Source: Topomyia yanbarensis
Lineage: Eukaryota > Arthropoda > Insecta > Diptera > Culicidae
Direction: 5' to 3'
Length of the DNA stretch: 64,000 nt
Assembly: GCF_030247195.1 (NCBI RefSeq)
Contig: NC_080672.1
Location: forward strand, 378,424,166 to 378,488,165
Shown here: positions 48,077 to 58,100 of the stretch, one piece after another
Layout of the letters: the number at the start of each line of letters is the position of its first letter
How positions within the stretch are numbered: position 1 is the first letter of the stretch
Notes under the pieces: generated by a model
The model's input: only the letters and a program-made list of their open reading frames with translations
What the model was told of the DNA's origin: nothing
The model's database searches: none
Program-made: the position numbers and the translations under genes

Positions 48077-49885
48077 GGCGTCGCGGAGATGGTGGTCGGG
48101 AAGGGAATAGGATCTAGGACCCGCTCCAAGCATGCGAGTTTATTAGGTAGTAGTTTAGTTAGTTTTCGAGAACCCGATCGCTCGAAAAAGATCTTGTTTA
48201 GTTTTTGGTTCCTTCCAAACTCTGGGCAGCCGGCTACCGATAGTATCCTATTTTTTCTAAACAAAAGCAATTCCAACTCCACACAGCCGGTCGTGGGAGT
48301 ATTGCCTAGAAAAACTAATCTTATCTGCGCAATGGGCCGGATCACAATTTATTGCGATATTACTTAGACTAATTTCGCTATTTCCTCTCTACGATATATT
48401 TTCGGGTTGCAAACCACCGACTGATAACACGTTATACAGACAAAGAGTCATGATAGCTCGAGATGTTATAAATCAACAAAAGTATTTCCCATTTTCCATA
48501 TCGGACTGTTTGTGAAATACATGTATACAAACGATTATATCGAACATTGAAGGGAAATACAGAGGATCGTTAACCTGATGCACGGGTTTGTTACCAATAA
48601 CGGAACTTAAAATTAGACTCATTAAAAAAGACGCGGCGAATTTTCAGTACGTATTGACCCGCGATCATCGATACCAGTCAAATCAAAGTCCCATTGGAAC
48701 TGACCTCCGAACAACTATTCATTTTTACGTTATTGTCTTCTTGGCTAGATCCGTTCTCACCCTCTCATTTTACCACTATCGGCAGAAGGCCGACAGCACC
48801 CAGTCGTCGCCGGTCCAAGGACCAAACGCCATCAATAGACCCAGACTCGCGTGGGGGCATAAGATAGAATTGAAAGCTAACTAATGAACATGACAGCAAA
48901 CACTTATTCTTCGTGCTGACATAACTGAAGGTAATTGCCAACCGGTCCCCGATCCCTCTCGCGAATTGTCAATTCTCAACCCTTATAATGATTGAAGTCA
49001 TCATTGCACTCAAATAAGGCCATGTGTTTTCCCTAAGCACATTGAATGCTCTGTGGATCAGTTTCCCCTTTGGTAAAACAAACCCTATACAACCATAGAA
49101 ATTAGTTTGCTCAGTCCAAAGAAAAGTTGGCCGACCGGCAGATACGTGTTCCCTTACAGTGCTATCACATCAACAAACATCCAAAATTTGCATGCGACAA
49201 AATATTTGCAATCCCGAATATAAAAGAATCAAAACCTCTACTCATTTGCAATAAAATAAGAAAGTAAAAAAAACAGTTTAATATCCAAGGTGGCTCATTT
49301 TCCAAGATAGCACCGCCGATGAAACACCTAATAAAATAGGTGTCAATTGACGCGGACGAAAGTAGCTGAGCACTAACCGGCTGGTTTGCCACCTATTTTT
49401 CGGGCGAAGCATTATGGGACGACACCTAGTAGTCGCTAGTCGCTGGTGAAACGCCAATTGTTTGAGTATGCCAATTTACTTATTGCCGATTTTTTTCAAT
49501 TTTTTGGATCGAATTTTTTTCTCTGAAAAACCATTTTTCACTATTTTTAGAATGTACACTGTGTTTCTGGGTATATATTTTTTTTCGTGCATGATGAAAT
49601 GATTTTTTTTTCATTTGTCGGAATTCGATTTTCACAAACTGTCACCACCCGCGTCAGACGGAAATATGCCAAAAAATGCTTTTAAAAGCCACTTGTCTTA
49701 GTATAATCGTTAAATTGCACCGTTATTCACACTTTCGATAATCGGGAGGCAGCAAACTGTGCCGAAAATGATGAAAATTAACCGACTCGAAGGGAGCTCT
49801 ACGAGAGTCAACCGCTCGCGACGAAGATACACACCCGAATCCAATTTCCACACAAGCTTAAAAATAACCCGTCGCAGGCTCATGA
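48077..49885. other. intergenic, nothing recognised
   Basis: Short frames (48028-48367 on both strands, 48588-48884) lack domains. No clear repeats beyond AT tracts. Confidence 0.4.
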
Positions 49886-49887
49886 GG

Positions 49888-49975
49888 AACCATTTACAAA
49901 TTACGTAACGCGTTTAGGGGGGAGGGGGGGGGGGCGTTTAGCAATTTGTGACAAATGGGGGAGAAAGCCCGTTTA
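49888..49975 (+). mobile_element. truncated copy of the ATTACGTAAC MITE
   Basis: GGAACCATTTACAAATTACG then TAACGCG, followed by a G-rich run and AATTTGTGACAAATGGGG, resembles one end of the element at 11803-12049. The other end is missing. Confidence 0.6.
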
Positions 49976-50219
49976 CTTGTCCTCACTACGTACGTACTGC
50001 TGTATGAATTTCTTTCGCTCGCCTCACTGCTTCATCGACAGTATCTGTGCTGTCAAAGTAGTCGACTTAATGGTCTTTTACTTTTTTTTCAGCTGCCTTC
50101 GAACTTCTCCGCGTTCACATTTTTCACGTAAATCATCGCAATCGCTAACGGCAATTTTGAAAAAAATGCTTTTGTTAAACATTTACGAAACATGTAAAAC
50201 AAAAGTACTTTAGCCAGAT

Positions 50220-50290
50220 TTCTAACGGCATGGTTTCGCTAGCAATAGGCTATGTTTGAAATCTTCTCTGTTTCAACTCTCCTTGGTTTC
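50220..50290 (+). repeat. MITE-like end shared with 37020-37085
   Basis: TTTCTAACGG, TTTCGCTAG, GTTTGAAATC, CTCTGTTTCAACTCTCCTTG and GTTTCCCCTATT align in order with 37020-37085. It borders the BEL/Pao remnant. Confidence 0.5.
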
Positions 50291-50850
50291 CCCTATTGTG
50301 CGGAGCATGGAGAGCTAGCAGAGGCGGAGGTCGCTAAGTCCATTACGTAGACCTCTGGCTACGCTTTGAGAGTATTCCGGAACAAGAATCATAGTACACG
50401 ATTATTCACCTCACGGATCCTATATTCCTTTTATATCTGCACAGAAACCGATAAAACGCTCACGGAATCTACAGACCACTGCCGGTAGCGCGGTTAACGT
50501 ACGGACCCTTCAGTAGCTTCGAGTCCAACGATACTCCTTTCACTTCTGCTCTGGCGTCCCAAACCAAATGATGCTTCTTCTTCCTCGGATTGTACATGAT
50601 GTTCAAAGGCACGTACGTGCTCTTACTATTGTTGAATGCGTGTAATAATACCGACGTAGCTTTATGTATGCATCCCTTCCCTAAATACTTCGTAGTCATC
50701 CCACGAACATTGTTGTACTGTTCGTATTCAGGCGCCTACACTGTAACCGTTCCATCGCCATAGGGAAGCAGTCGGAAAAGCTTGGGTCATCCTTCATGCA
50801 CACCACAGCATACCCATTTCTAAACGATCTTCTCTCCTCCCAGTCACTCT
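50291..50850 (-). pseudogene. BEL/Pao retrotransposon, reverse transcriptase part
   Basis: Minus-strand frames give, in order, NGYAVVCMKDDPSFSDCFPM (the block before BEL-type RT), then 50699-50469 with HHLVWDARAEVKGVSLDSKL and LLKGP (equivalent to the family's RLVWDAAA...NSKLLKGPD), then in a shifted frame RFRERFIGFCADIKGI (RT motif A region). Frameshifts and stops break it, and it ends near 50290. It is the downstream half of the element whose gag/protease half lies at 61261-63215; the two were separated by later insertions. Confidence 0.85.
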
Positions 50851-50854
50851 TTAA

Positions 50855-51241
50855 CCCTTTCATGCCCATTTTTCTAGTGCATGAAGGGTTTCAAAACTAT
50901 TCATCCTTGAAAACAATCAGATCAAGAAACACGAAAAATCTTTTTTCATAAAGATAGGTGCTTCCCTTGCCGTGCTAGAAGCTGCTCAATTTTTACCTTC
51001 CAATGCTCAATACAATTCTACAAGAATATTTACAATAGTCCAATTGCATGGAAAACGTAGCCAAAGACAGTCTAAATTGTTAAGTTTTGTCAGTTTACAA
51101 AAATATTGCACAATAACGAAGATATACGAAAAATTCATTTTCCGTCGTCAACATAAACTGTCCCTGGCAGCACTGCTTCGTTGGAATCCAATCAGAGTAA
51201 TTGCAATACCATTAGTTCTTGAGCTGATCCTTGTAACTGTT
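50855..51241. mobile_element. piggyBac-like MITE, left part
   Basis: TTAA (50851-50854) precedes CCCTTTCATGCCCATTTTTC. A subterminal inverted repeat AACCCTTTCATGC/GCATGAAGGGTT sits within 40 bp. The matching right end is at 61256. TTAA targets and CCCT-type ends fit the piggyBac superfamily. The LTR retrotransposon interrupts it at 51241. The 50972-51250 open frame is not assigned. Confidence 0.6.
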
Positions 51242-51245
51242 AATG
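51242..51245. repeat. target-site duplication AATG (left)
   Basis: Identical to 61128-61131 on the other side of the LTR element. Confidence 0.9.
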
Positions 51246-52365
51246 TGTAACCCGTCAGGGTAACAATTTAGCACTGGGTGGAAATATACCTATTTGTGCG
51301 TACTCTCTCCGTAGAGTGTATTGTTATTGCAACATAACTCACCGCTGCTCATTATGCTCGTTCATGTTTTTGATGTAAATTTCGTTTAAATAATAGTCCA
51401 TGAACGTTGTTATTAGTCCAGATAGGTGTAGTAATTTTTGTTGTGTATTTGTAAATAAATAGCATAGGGTTTAGTTAGGTTACCGCTCTCCTTTCGCTGC
51501 AAAAGTGGTCTGACTATGCTGTGCTATAGCGATGACAGCTATGCGGCGGTGCGTTTTTTTTTTGGTGCTTGTTTGTTGTAGTCGAGTGCGGAAGGCGGCC
51601 ATCGTAAAAGGGTAGAAAGTGACGAACCACGGCGTAGAACAGACGTCCGTAAATGGTGTTTTTCCGGGACAGTTTCCCGCCACTGGACTGAGAGTTAAGT
51701 GCGCGCGTGCGACGGCAAGTAATCCCGTCGAAAAGTGTCGGTCGTGGTTCGGTTACCATAGTGTTCTGTGGTGTTGGGTCGCCGGATATCAGAAGCTAAA
51801 CGCAAAGGAGCCACTCGCTTCTCCGGCTAATTACCAAGGACCCAGTAACACCACGCCGCCCTCACTGTGGAGGATCAGCCGAACGAGCATAGCTCTCCTC
51901 CACAGTTAATCGCAAAGGAGGGCGAAGCAGGTAGGACGACGGATCCACCTGAGGTAGTTTACTGCGGTATCTACCTGGGCCATTCACGGGGAGTGAGTGG
52001 GCCCGGCGATCAGTCGCCCTGTCGCTAGGGAGGTTCCAACAAAAGAGCAAAGCTCACCTCCCTAGCTAATTGTAAAGGACCACTGCGATAGCAGCCAACG
52101 ATACCAGCAGGAGAACTCGGCCGTCGGAGTCCCGGCCGGTCGGATAAACCCCCGCCCTCCGCAGTCATCAAAAGCAGCAGCAGCAGCAGTGAAGTAGAGA
52201 AGCGGAGAAATAAAAGTCGGTAAATTTAGTAAATTACTTGTTTGTTTACTTTTGTTTTTTGTTGTTACGAAAATCCGAAATTCTGTAGAGGCACCTAGGC
52301 CGCCCTGAAAAGAAGGGTTCGCCGGGCAAACCAGAACCCGAGTAGTGGGCAAACCCCTACTTACA
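51246..52365 (+). repeat. 5' LTR, 1120 bp
   Basis: Begins TGTAACCCGTCAGGG and ends CCTACTTACA (TG...CA). Against the 3' LTR I see one length difference in a T run (10 T here, 9 there, near 51554-51563) and one substitution (CGGCTAATT here, CGGATAATT there, near 51827). It contains a series of hairpins. The 96-codon frame 51619-51909 lies inside the LTR, is duplicated in the 3' LTR, and has no known domain. No clear TATA box. Confidence 0.97.
51781..52165 (+). other. array of four to five hairpins in the LTR (RNA structure candidate)
   Basis: Hairpin 1: GCCGGA...TCCGGC, 51781-51827, with inner AGAAGC/GCTTCT. Hairpin 2: CTGTGGAGGA...TCCTCCACAG, 51865-51905. Hairpin 3: CAGGTAG...CTACCTG, 51928-51977. 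Hairpin 4: CTAGGGAGGT...ACCTCCCTAG, 52025-52065. A looser one, ACTGCG...CGCAGT, spans 52082-52165. Hairpins 2 and 4 share an inner GAGCA(T/A)AGCTC. Hairpins 1, 2 and 4 are each followed by a TAAT..(C/A)(A/C)AAGGA-like string. Repetition of stem plus tail suggests a structural RNA module; function unknown. Confidence 0.7.
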
Positions 52366-52367
52366 TT

Positions 52368-52385
52368 TGGCGCACAGCGCAAAAC
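52368..52385 (+). promoter_or_regulatory. likely primer-binding site
   Basis: TGGCGCACAGCGC starts two bases after the LTR end. A TGG start just inside the LTR fits pairing with the CCA end of a tRNA. I cannot name the tRNA. Confidence 0.5.
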
Positions 52386-52827
52386 ACACTGAAAAAAATA
52401 TTTTCCTATTTTGGAAAATATTTTTTTCTTCCGGAGTGTGGGGTGCTTCTACTAAATCTAGGATTTTCGTAGAACAGTCGGTGAGGTTTCTTCCGCAATA
52501 TTGTTCCGTGGTCGTATTATTTATTTATTTACATTTGTTGGCGTATTTTTTCGATTTTTTGTTTTTTTCCTTTTTATTTTTGTCCGAATTTGTGGATTGC
52601 GTTGTTTGTGTTTGGTCTGCCGGACGAGTAGTTTGAAGGTTGTTGTCATTTATTCGGTTGCGGTGGCCAATCGCCTTGTATTCTCAATCCGGTTTGAGAC
52701 ATTTTTGGAGCAGCTTGATTTCCTGAAATTTTAAGGGAATCGTTAGTGGGCGAAAAATCAGAAATAATACCGTGTCAGTACTTACATGCTTTGTGTCTTG
52801 GTGATTTCTTCCAATATAGCGCAAGTT

Positions 52828-53784
52828 ATGATGGCGTTGGAGAAATTCAACCAAGCGTGTGTGTTCATGCGCGTCGATCATTTACATTTCGATGAGCTGG
52901 ATTTTGAGTTGCTATCTCGAAGCATTTTTATCTCTCCTGATTCGGATCTTTCGGGTGTCCAGCGGCAGCGGCGTCTTCGGGGAATTTTGTCGCATGAGCG
53001 GTCGTCTCGGAGGGAATTAGTTCGCAATTTCCGGGGTGACGTGGGTGAAGAAAAGGAGATCTGCCTTGGTAAATTACTAACAATCAAGGAAGATCTCCAG
53101 TACCGGTGCCCAAACAAGGAGATTTACCGAACACGGTTGCTTCATTTGGGGTCTAGGCTCCAGGTTATCCGAAATTATGCAGCAGGGGAGGTCAACCAGG
53201 AAATTTCGGGGTTGCTGGAGGAAGTTCTAGCAGTTTATGCCAGTCATTTCAGCGACGAACAGGCAGCACTTCCTCCCGACAACCAAGAAGGGGAGGATGG
53301 AGAAATTTTGGGAGATTTGCTGAGTACAGACGTACCTGCAATTCCACAGGGATCCAATCCTTCCGATAACGAAGGATCTCTTTCCAAACAGCTCGTAGGA
53401 GACGACCTGTTGCGTGTCTTGTGCGAGATGAGGGACGAGATTCGACAATTGCGACAGCAATCCGACGATAATAAAGCCCTAGCGTCTCAGGGGTCTGATG
53501 CTTTTTCAAAAGCTACCGAAACGCTAATGGGCGGGATTGCTTCACTGACAACAATTTCGTCAGTTTTGAGAAAGACGGTTCAAGAAGTTGTCTCACTTCG
53601 TGAATCCGTGAATGAACTTCGGGCACTAGTACATCAGAAGGAAAGTGCTCCCGAGATGGATCTGCAGACCGATCTGGAAGATTTGCGTTTGATGGACGTA
53701 CCCGATTCATTTGATGAACCAGAGATTCCTCGCCCAACACTGGCGCCCAGTCCCGATCAATTTGTGTTGACGCGAGGATTCTAG
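52828..53784 (+). CDS. gag: Gag, N-terminal part, ended by in-frame TAG
   Basis: The frame is open from 52786. The tandem ATGs at 52828/52831 (MMALEKFNQ) are a likelier start than the ATG at 52786, which follows a hydrophobic leader unlike Gag. The region is acidic with a predicted coiled-coil section (LRVLCEMRDEIRQLRQQS and the following SSVLRKTVQEVVSLRESVNE). TAG at 53782-53784 ends it. The frame then stays open, without any frame change, to 54960, so this stop divides one gag reading frame. Role by family: structural protein of the cytoplasmic particle. Confidence 0.85.
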   Translation: MMALEKFNQACVFMRVDHLHFDELDFELLSRSIFISPDSDLSGVQRQRRLRGILSHERSSRRELVRNFRGDVGEEKEICLGKLLTIKEDLQYRCPNKEIYRTRLLHLGSRLQVIRNYAAGEVNQEISGLLEEVLAVYASHFSDEQAALPPDNQEGEDGEILGDLLSTDVPAIPQGSNPSDNEGSLSKQLVGDDLLRVLCEMRDEIRQLRQQSDDNKALASQGSDAFSKATETLMGGIASLTTISSVLRKTVQEVVSLRESVNELRALVHQKESAPEMDLQTDLEDLRLMDVPDSFDEPEIPRPTLAPSPDQFVLTRGF

Positions 53785-54960
53785 GGTCAACAAAATCTAT
53801 GTCCATCACTTCCTATCGAGAAACCGAAACAGAATACTGGATTCACAGCCCCGTACCAAACTCAGAACCAGCCTTACGTTCCTGAATTGACCGAACAGCT
53901 GGCGGGACCATCATATCCAAACTTTTCGATATCCACCAATGCGGGAAACAGATCGATGGTGGCCCCCAGGAATTACTCGCGAAACCCGCAACGCGTCGCT
54001 GATTGGAAAATTCGGAAGTATGCTGGAACTGATGAAGGAACTGGACTAAATGAATTCTTGGACACCGTAGCGAGTTACGCTGCGTGTGAGCAAATGTGCG
54101 AAGACGAACTTTTCAATTCTGCGATGCATTTGTTCACTGGCACTGCTTTGACCTGGTATCAGGCTATGCGTGCGCAAAACCGGTTGTTTAACTGGAACCA
54201 TCTTGTTTGCGAGCTCAAGGTAAATTTTGTTCATCCTGAACTTGATGCTACGCTCAAAATGAAGGCTCTCCAGCGCCGGCAGATGCGTAACGAATCTTTC
54301 CAGGAATATTTCCTGGAAATGGAGAAAATATTTCGTGCTATGACGGTTCCAATGGCACCGAGCGAAAAACTCGACGTGCTCAAGCGGAACCTGAAAGCCG
54401 ACTATAAACAAATGCTTATCCTCAGGCCAGTGAACACGCTCTCAGAATTGATGAGTCTTGGTAAATCGATCGACGCCTCCAAGACGCCGATTTATCAGAA
54501 AGTTTTCGGTTCTTCTCGGGAAGTTGCTGCTTATTCTGATAATCCACCACAAAACAAACAAAAACAAAACAATCAAAACCAAAAGAGAGGTGGACAGAAT
54601 AACGGCAACGCAAAATCCAAAACGTTTTGGAGCAAGAATGCCAAACCGGCAGGTCTTGATTCAAACAAGCCTCCTGACAACCAGAAAAAGAAACAGCAAG
54701 GGAATCAGGATGGCAAGAATCTCGAGGGAAGCAATCAAAAACCGATCGAACCACCGCAGAAACCTATGATGTGCCTAGAATATTTGGTGGAAAAGCATCG
54801 TCCTCCAGTGCTCGGCGTCTGCTACAATTGTGGCGACAAAGGACACGAATATGAGGAATGCCGGAAACCAAGGCGGGTCTTCTGCATAGTGTGCGGATTT
54901 AAAGGTTTTGATGTTTCTCGTTGCCCTTACTGCCTAAAAAACGGGATCAGAACCAACTGA
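53785..54960 (+). CDS. gag: Gag, capsid and nucleocapsid part, same frame
   Basis: Continues the gag frame after the TAG. There is no ATG near the start (the first candidate is a TTG at 53887), which supports continuation rather than a separate gene. A Retrotrans_gag capsid domain is recognisable around 54000-54470 (DWKIRKYAG, LTWYQAMRAQ, MRNESFQEYFLEM). A basic, Asn/Gln/Lys-rich linker follows, then a CCHC knuckle CYNCGDKGHEYEEC and a variant second knuckle CIVCGFKGFDVSRC in which Phe replaces His, then CPYC. Ends at TGA 54958-54960. Confidence 0.88.
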   Translation, partial: GQQNLCPSLPIEKPKQNTGFTAPYQTQNQPYVPELTEQLAGPSYPNFSISTNAGNRSMVAPRNYSRNPQRVADWKIRKYAGTDEGTGLNEFLDTVASYAACEQMCEDELFNSAMHLFTGTALTWYQAMRAQNRLFNWNHLVCELKVNFVHPELDATLKMKALQRRQMRNESFQEYFLEMEKIFRAMTVPMAPSEKLDVLKRNLKADYKQMLILRPVNTLSELMSLGKSIDASKTPIYQKVFGSSREVAAYSDNPPQNKQKQNNQNQKRGGQNNGNAKSKTFWSKNAKPAGLDSNKPPDNQKKKQQGNQDGKNLEGSNQKPIEPPQKPMMCLEYLVEKHRPPVLGVCYNCGDKGHEYEECRKPRRVFCIVCGFKGFDVSRCPYCLKNGIRTN

Positions 54961-54972
54961 AGTCGTAGTTGG
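54936..54972 (+). promoter_or_regulatory. A AAA AAC slippery heptamer with downstream hairpin (-1 frameshift candidate)
   Basis: In the gag frame the codons CTA AAA AAC place A AAA AAC at 54936-54942 exactly in the X XXY YYZ phase. Pol is in the -1 frame, and the -1 frame is open from 54912. A small hairpin CCAACT...AGTTGG (54953-54972) starts 10 nt downstream. However, the -1 frame meets TAG at 54966-54968 before pol proper (54969). So this is the right apparatus in the right place, followed by an extra stop. Confidence 0.7.
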
Positions 54973-57900
54973 CAGTAAAACAGCGCTCCAAACAACAACT
55001 CATTATTAACCCCCAGATTTACGACAGTTTTCGACCGGCTCGTGATGAGGACTATGATAATTCATTGTCCGTCGAAACCATCGTCCTTGACGACCCGTTC
55101 GATAACCGTCCATTTGCAATTGTCGCAGTGTACGGCAAATCCTTCAAAGCCTTGCTCGACAGTGGTAGTAACGCCACAATTATAACTAAAAAGCTATACC
55201 GAAAGTTTTCGAAAAGTCCCTTGAAAAGGTTGGAACGACCATTCGAACTACGTTCTGCAAATGGTCAATCCTTACCAATCATTGGACAAGCGTATCTCCC
55301 GTATACTTTTCAAAATTTGACAAAGGTCCTATGCACTCTTGTAGTAGAGCATCTGACCGTCAACTCCATTCTAGGTATGGACTTTTGGCGCGCCTTTGGG
55401 ATTTCTCCTGAGATACAAAACTGTGCTCTGTTGAACTCAGGTCAGGAATCAGAAGACGACGAAGAAGATGAAGTACCGCGTGAGTCGATACTCACTTCGG
55501 AACAGTTAGCGCGCGTAGAAGAAGTAAAGAAGTGTTTCCAGGCAGTAGAGCCCGGAAAGCTAAGCCCAACCTCATTCACAGAGCACAGGATTGTCATCAA
55601 AGATGAATTCCAAGGTGCGGCACCCGTTTGCCGATATCCTTATCACATGAGCCCAAAGAAACTGTCAAAGGTCTGGGAAGAGGTTGACCGATGGCGGTCT
55701 ATGGGAATTATCGAGGAGTCTGATTCGGATTGGTCGCTTAATATTGTGGCGGTCACGAAACCAGGCGACTCAAACCGCCTTTGTCTAGACGCTAGGCCTC
55801 TCAATGAGCGTACTGTACGAGATGCATACCCTCTGCCCCACCCTGGGCGAATATTGGGCGGCTTACCCAAGGCGAAGTACCTGTCTACTATAGACTTGAA
55901 GGAGGCCTTTCTCCAGGTACCCCTGGCCAAGGATAGTCGCAAATATACCGCTTTCAGTGTTCCCGGCAGGGGTATGTTCCAATTTACCCGTCTACCATTT
56001 GGTCTCGTCAACAGCCCCGCTACTCTGGCGCGACTGATGGACCAGGTTCTAGGACGAGGTAAATGGGAACCTTACGTTTTCGTCTACCTAGATGACATCA
56101 TCGTGGTAAGCGAAACGTTCGAGCATCACATACAGTTGCTCAAAGCAGTGGCCGATTGTCTAGCAAGAGCCAACCTAACCATCAATTTGGAAAAATCCCG
56201 TTTTGGAGTCCCCGAGCTAAAGTTTCTTGGTTATTTGTTGAATCAGGACGGACTCAAGGTCAACCCTAACAAAATTCAACCGATTCTCGACTACGAGAGA
56301 CCGGTTACCGTGACGAAACTACGTCGTTTCCTCGGTATGTGCGGTTATTACCGCCGCTTCATTGATCGGTTCAGTGAGGTAACAGCTCCCTTGACCGATC
56401 TGCTCAAAACAAAAACCAAGAGCTTAGTTTGGAACTCCGAGGCAGAACTCGCATTCCTTAAAATTAAGGAACTTCTAGTCACTCCTCCAGTTTTAGTCCC
56501 ACCAGACTTCTCCAAAGAATTCATTCTTCAGACAGACGCTAGTGACGTAGCAGTCGCTGCTGTTCTGGTGCAGGAGTATCCCGAGGGTGAGAAAGTAGTT
56601 GCTTACTTTTCGCACAAACTGACCACTCCCCAAAGGAACTATCATGCAACTGAAAAGGAAGGTCTGGCGGTGATAATGGCGGTTGAACACTTTCGAGGTT
56701 ACTTGGAAGGTTATCATTTTCGACTGGTCACTGATTCGTCAGCGATTACATGGATACTGAAGACTAAATGGAAAACCAGTTCACGTTTGAGTCGTTGGAG
56801 TTTAGAATTGCAACTCTACGACATGTCTATTGAGCACCGGAAAGGCAAGGACAATGTCGTTCCAGATGCGTTATCCCGGGCCGTAGCAGCCGTTTCCGCT
56901 TTGTCCACCTCAGACTGGTGCTGTTCCATGAAGTCCAAAGTTATCCAAAATCCTGACGACTATGCCGACTTCAAAGTAGAAAATGATCAACTTTTCAAGT
57001 ATGTAAACTCGAAAGTTGTTCCGTGCGACTCGCGGTTCAGTTGGAAACTCGTCCCAGCACCCGAGTTCCGTCAAGATTTGATTCAACGTACCCACGAAAA
57101 TTTGCTTCACGTGGGATACGATAAAACGATCCACGAAGTGCAGTTACGATTTTACTGGCCTCGTATGGGATCTGAAGTACGAAAGTTTATTCGAGAATGT
57201 GGGACGTGCAAGGAAATCAAAGCTCCTTTCGTCCCAGTCCAGCCCCAAATGGGTAAGTCACGTGCGACTAATGCACCATGGCGAATGGTTTCTGTGGACT
57301 ATATTGGTCCTCTTCCAAAAAGCAAACGTGGCAATCAACACTTGCTTGTCGTCCTCGACGTCTTCAGTAAGTACGTCATGTTAACCCCCGTTCGCAAAAT
57401 CGCTAGTACGTCACTCTGTACGATACTGTGCGAACAGTGGTTCAATCGCCATGGCAGCCCGGAAATTCTGCTAAGCGACAATGCCTCCACTTTCACCTCG
57501 AAGGAGTTCAGTCAATTCATAAAAGAAACCAACGTCAAACATTGGCTGAACTCCCGCTATCATTCGCAGGCTAACCCAGTGGAGCGAACAAATCGCTCGA
57601 TAAACACCGCAATCCGGGCATATGCTCGAACCGAGCAGCGCAACTGGGATGTCCACATCACCGATGTGGAGCGCATCCTAAATACTACCGTTCATTCCTC
57701 CACTGGGTTTAGTCCACATTTCATTATACACGGGTGTGAAATGGCATCTGCCGATGACTTCAGCAGGATTTCCGGTGAGGGTGACCTAGAAACAAGACAC
57801 CAACAGATAGACAAAATCCGGGAGATTGTGGTTAAAAGTTTGGCAAAGGCAAGCGAGGGCATTCGACATCAGTACAACTTGCGTCATCGAAAGTTATCCA

Positions 57901-58100
57901 AACCTTTTGAAACGGGACAAATGGTGTACCGTCGAAACATGAAGTTGTCGAATGCACTCGAGTCTTACAATGCTAAACTTGGACCACAATACTTACCGGC
58001 AAAAATTATCACCAAAAGGGGTGTATCCTCCTACGAGCTGGAGGATTTAGCAGGTAAAAATCTCGGAGTTTGGCCAGCAAATCTCCTTAAACCAGCATAA
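54969..58100 (+). CDS. pol: Pol polyprotein (protease, RT, RNase H, integrase)
   Basis: 1043 codons open from just after the TAG at 54966-54968; there is no ATG at the start, so it needs frameshifting or readthrough from gag. Aspartic protease: ALLDSGSN, Asp about residue 64. RT: LCLDARPLN, TIDLKEAFLQVPL, LPFGLVNSP and the catalytic YLDD at residues 373-376. RNase H: LQTDASD, Asp 523, and TEKEGLAVI. Integrase: H-H-C-C finger ending ECGTCKE, then Asp 777 (SVDYIG), Asp 837 (LLSDNAS) and Glu 872 (ANPVER), with 34 residues between the last two. The C-terminus NLLKPA resembles chromodomain-less gypsy ends. All catalytic residues are intact. Confidence 0.97.
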   Translation: MAVKQRSKQQLIINPQIYDSFRPARDEDYDNSLSVETIVLDDPFDNRPFAIVAVYGKSFKALLDSGSNATIITKKLYRKFSKSPLKRLERPFELRSANGQSLPIIGQAYLPYTFQNLTKVLCTLVVEHLTVNSILGMDFWRAFGISPEIQNCALLNSGQESEDDEEDEVPRESILTSEQLARVEEVKKCFQAVEPGKLSPTSFTEHRIVIKDEFQGAAPVCRYPYHMSPKKLSKVWEEVDRWRSMGIIEESDSDWSLNIVAVTKPGDSNRLCLDARPLNERTVRDAYPLPHPGRILGGLPKAKYLSTIDLKEAFLQVPLAKDSRKYTAFSVPGRGMFQFTRLPFGLVNSPATLARLMDQVLGRGKWEPYVFVYLDDIIVVSETFEHHIQLLKAVADCLARANLTINLEKSRFGVPELKFLGYLLNQDGLKVNPNKIQPILDYERPVTVTKLRRFLGMCGYYRRFIDRFSEVTAPLTDLLKTKTKSLVWNSEAELAFLKIKELLVTPPVLVPPDFSKEFILQTDASDVAVAAVLVQEYPEGEKVVAYFSHKLTTPQRNYHATEKEGLAVIMAVEHFRGYLEGYHFRLVTDSSAITWILKTKWKTSSRLSRWSLELQLYDMSIEHRKGKDNVVPDALSRAVAAVSALSTSDWCCSMKSKVIQNPDDYADFKVENDQLFKYVNSKVVPCDSRFSWKLVPAPEFRQDLIQRTHENLLHVGYDKTIHEVQLRFYWPRMGSEVRKFIRECGTCKEIKAPFVPVQPQMGKSRATNAPWRMVSVDYIGPLPKSKRGNQHLLVVLDVFSKYVMLTPVRKIASTSLCTILCEQWFNRHGSPEILLSDNASTFTSKEFSQFIKETNVKHWLNSRYHSQANPVERTNRSINTAIRAYARTEQRNWDVHITDVERILNTTVHSSTGFSPHFIIHGCEMASADDFSRISGEGDLETRHQQIDKIREIVVKSLAKASEGIRHQYNLRHRKLSKPFETGQMVYRRNMKLSNALESYNAKLGPQYLPAKIITKRGVSSYELEDLAGKNLGVWPANLLKPA

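Noticed and set aside
51619..51909. 96-codon frame, identical copy at 60381-60671
   Set aside because: Lies wholly inside the two LTRs, no domain, and duplicated only because the LTR is.
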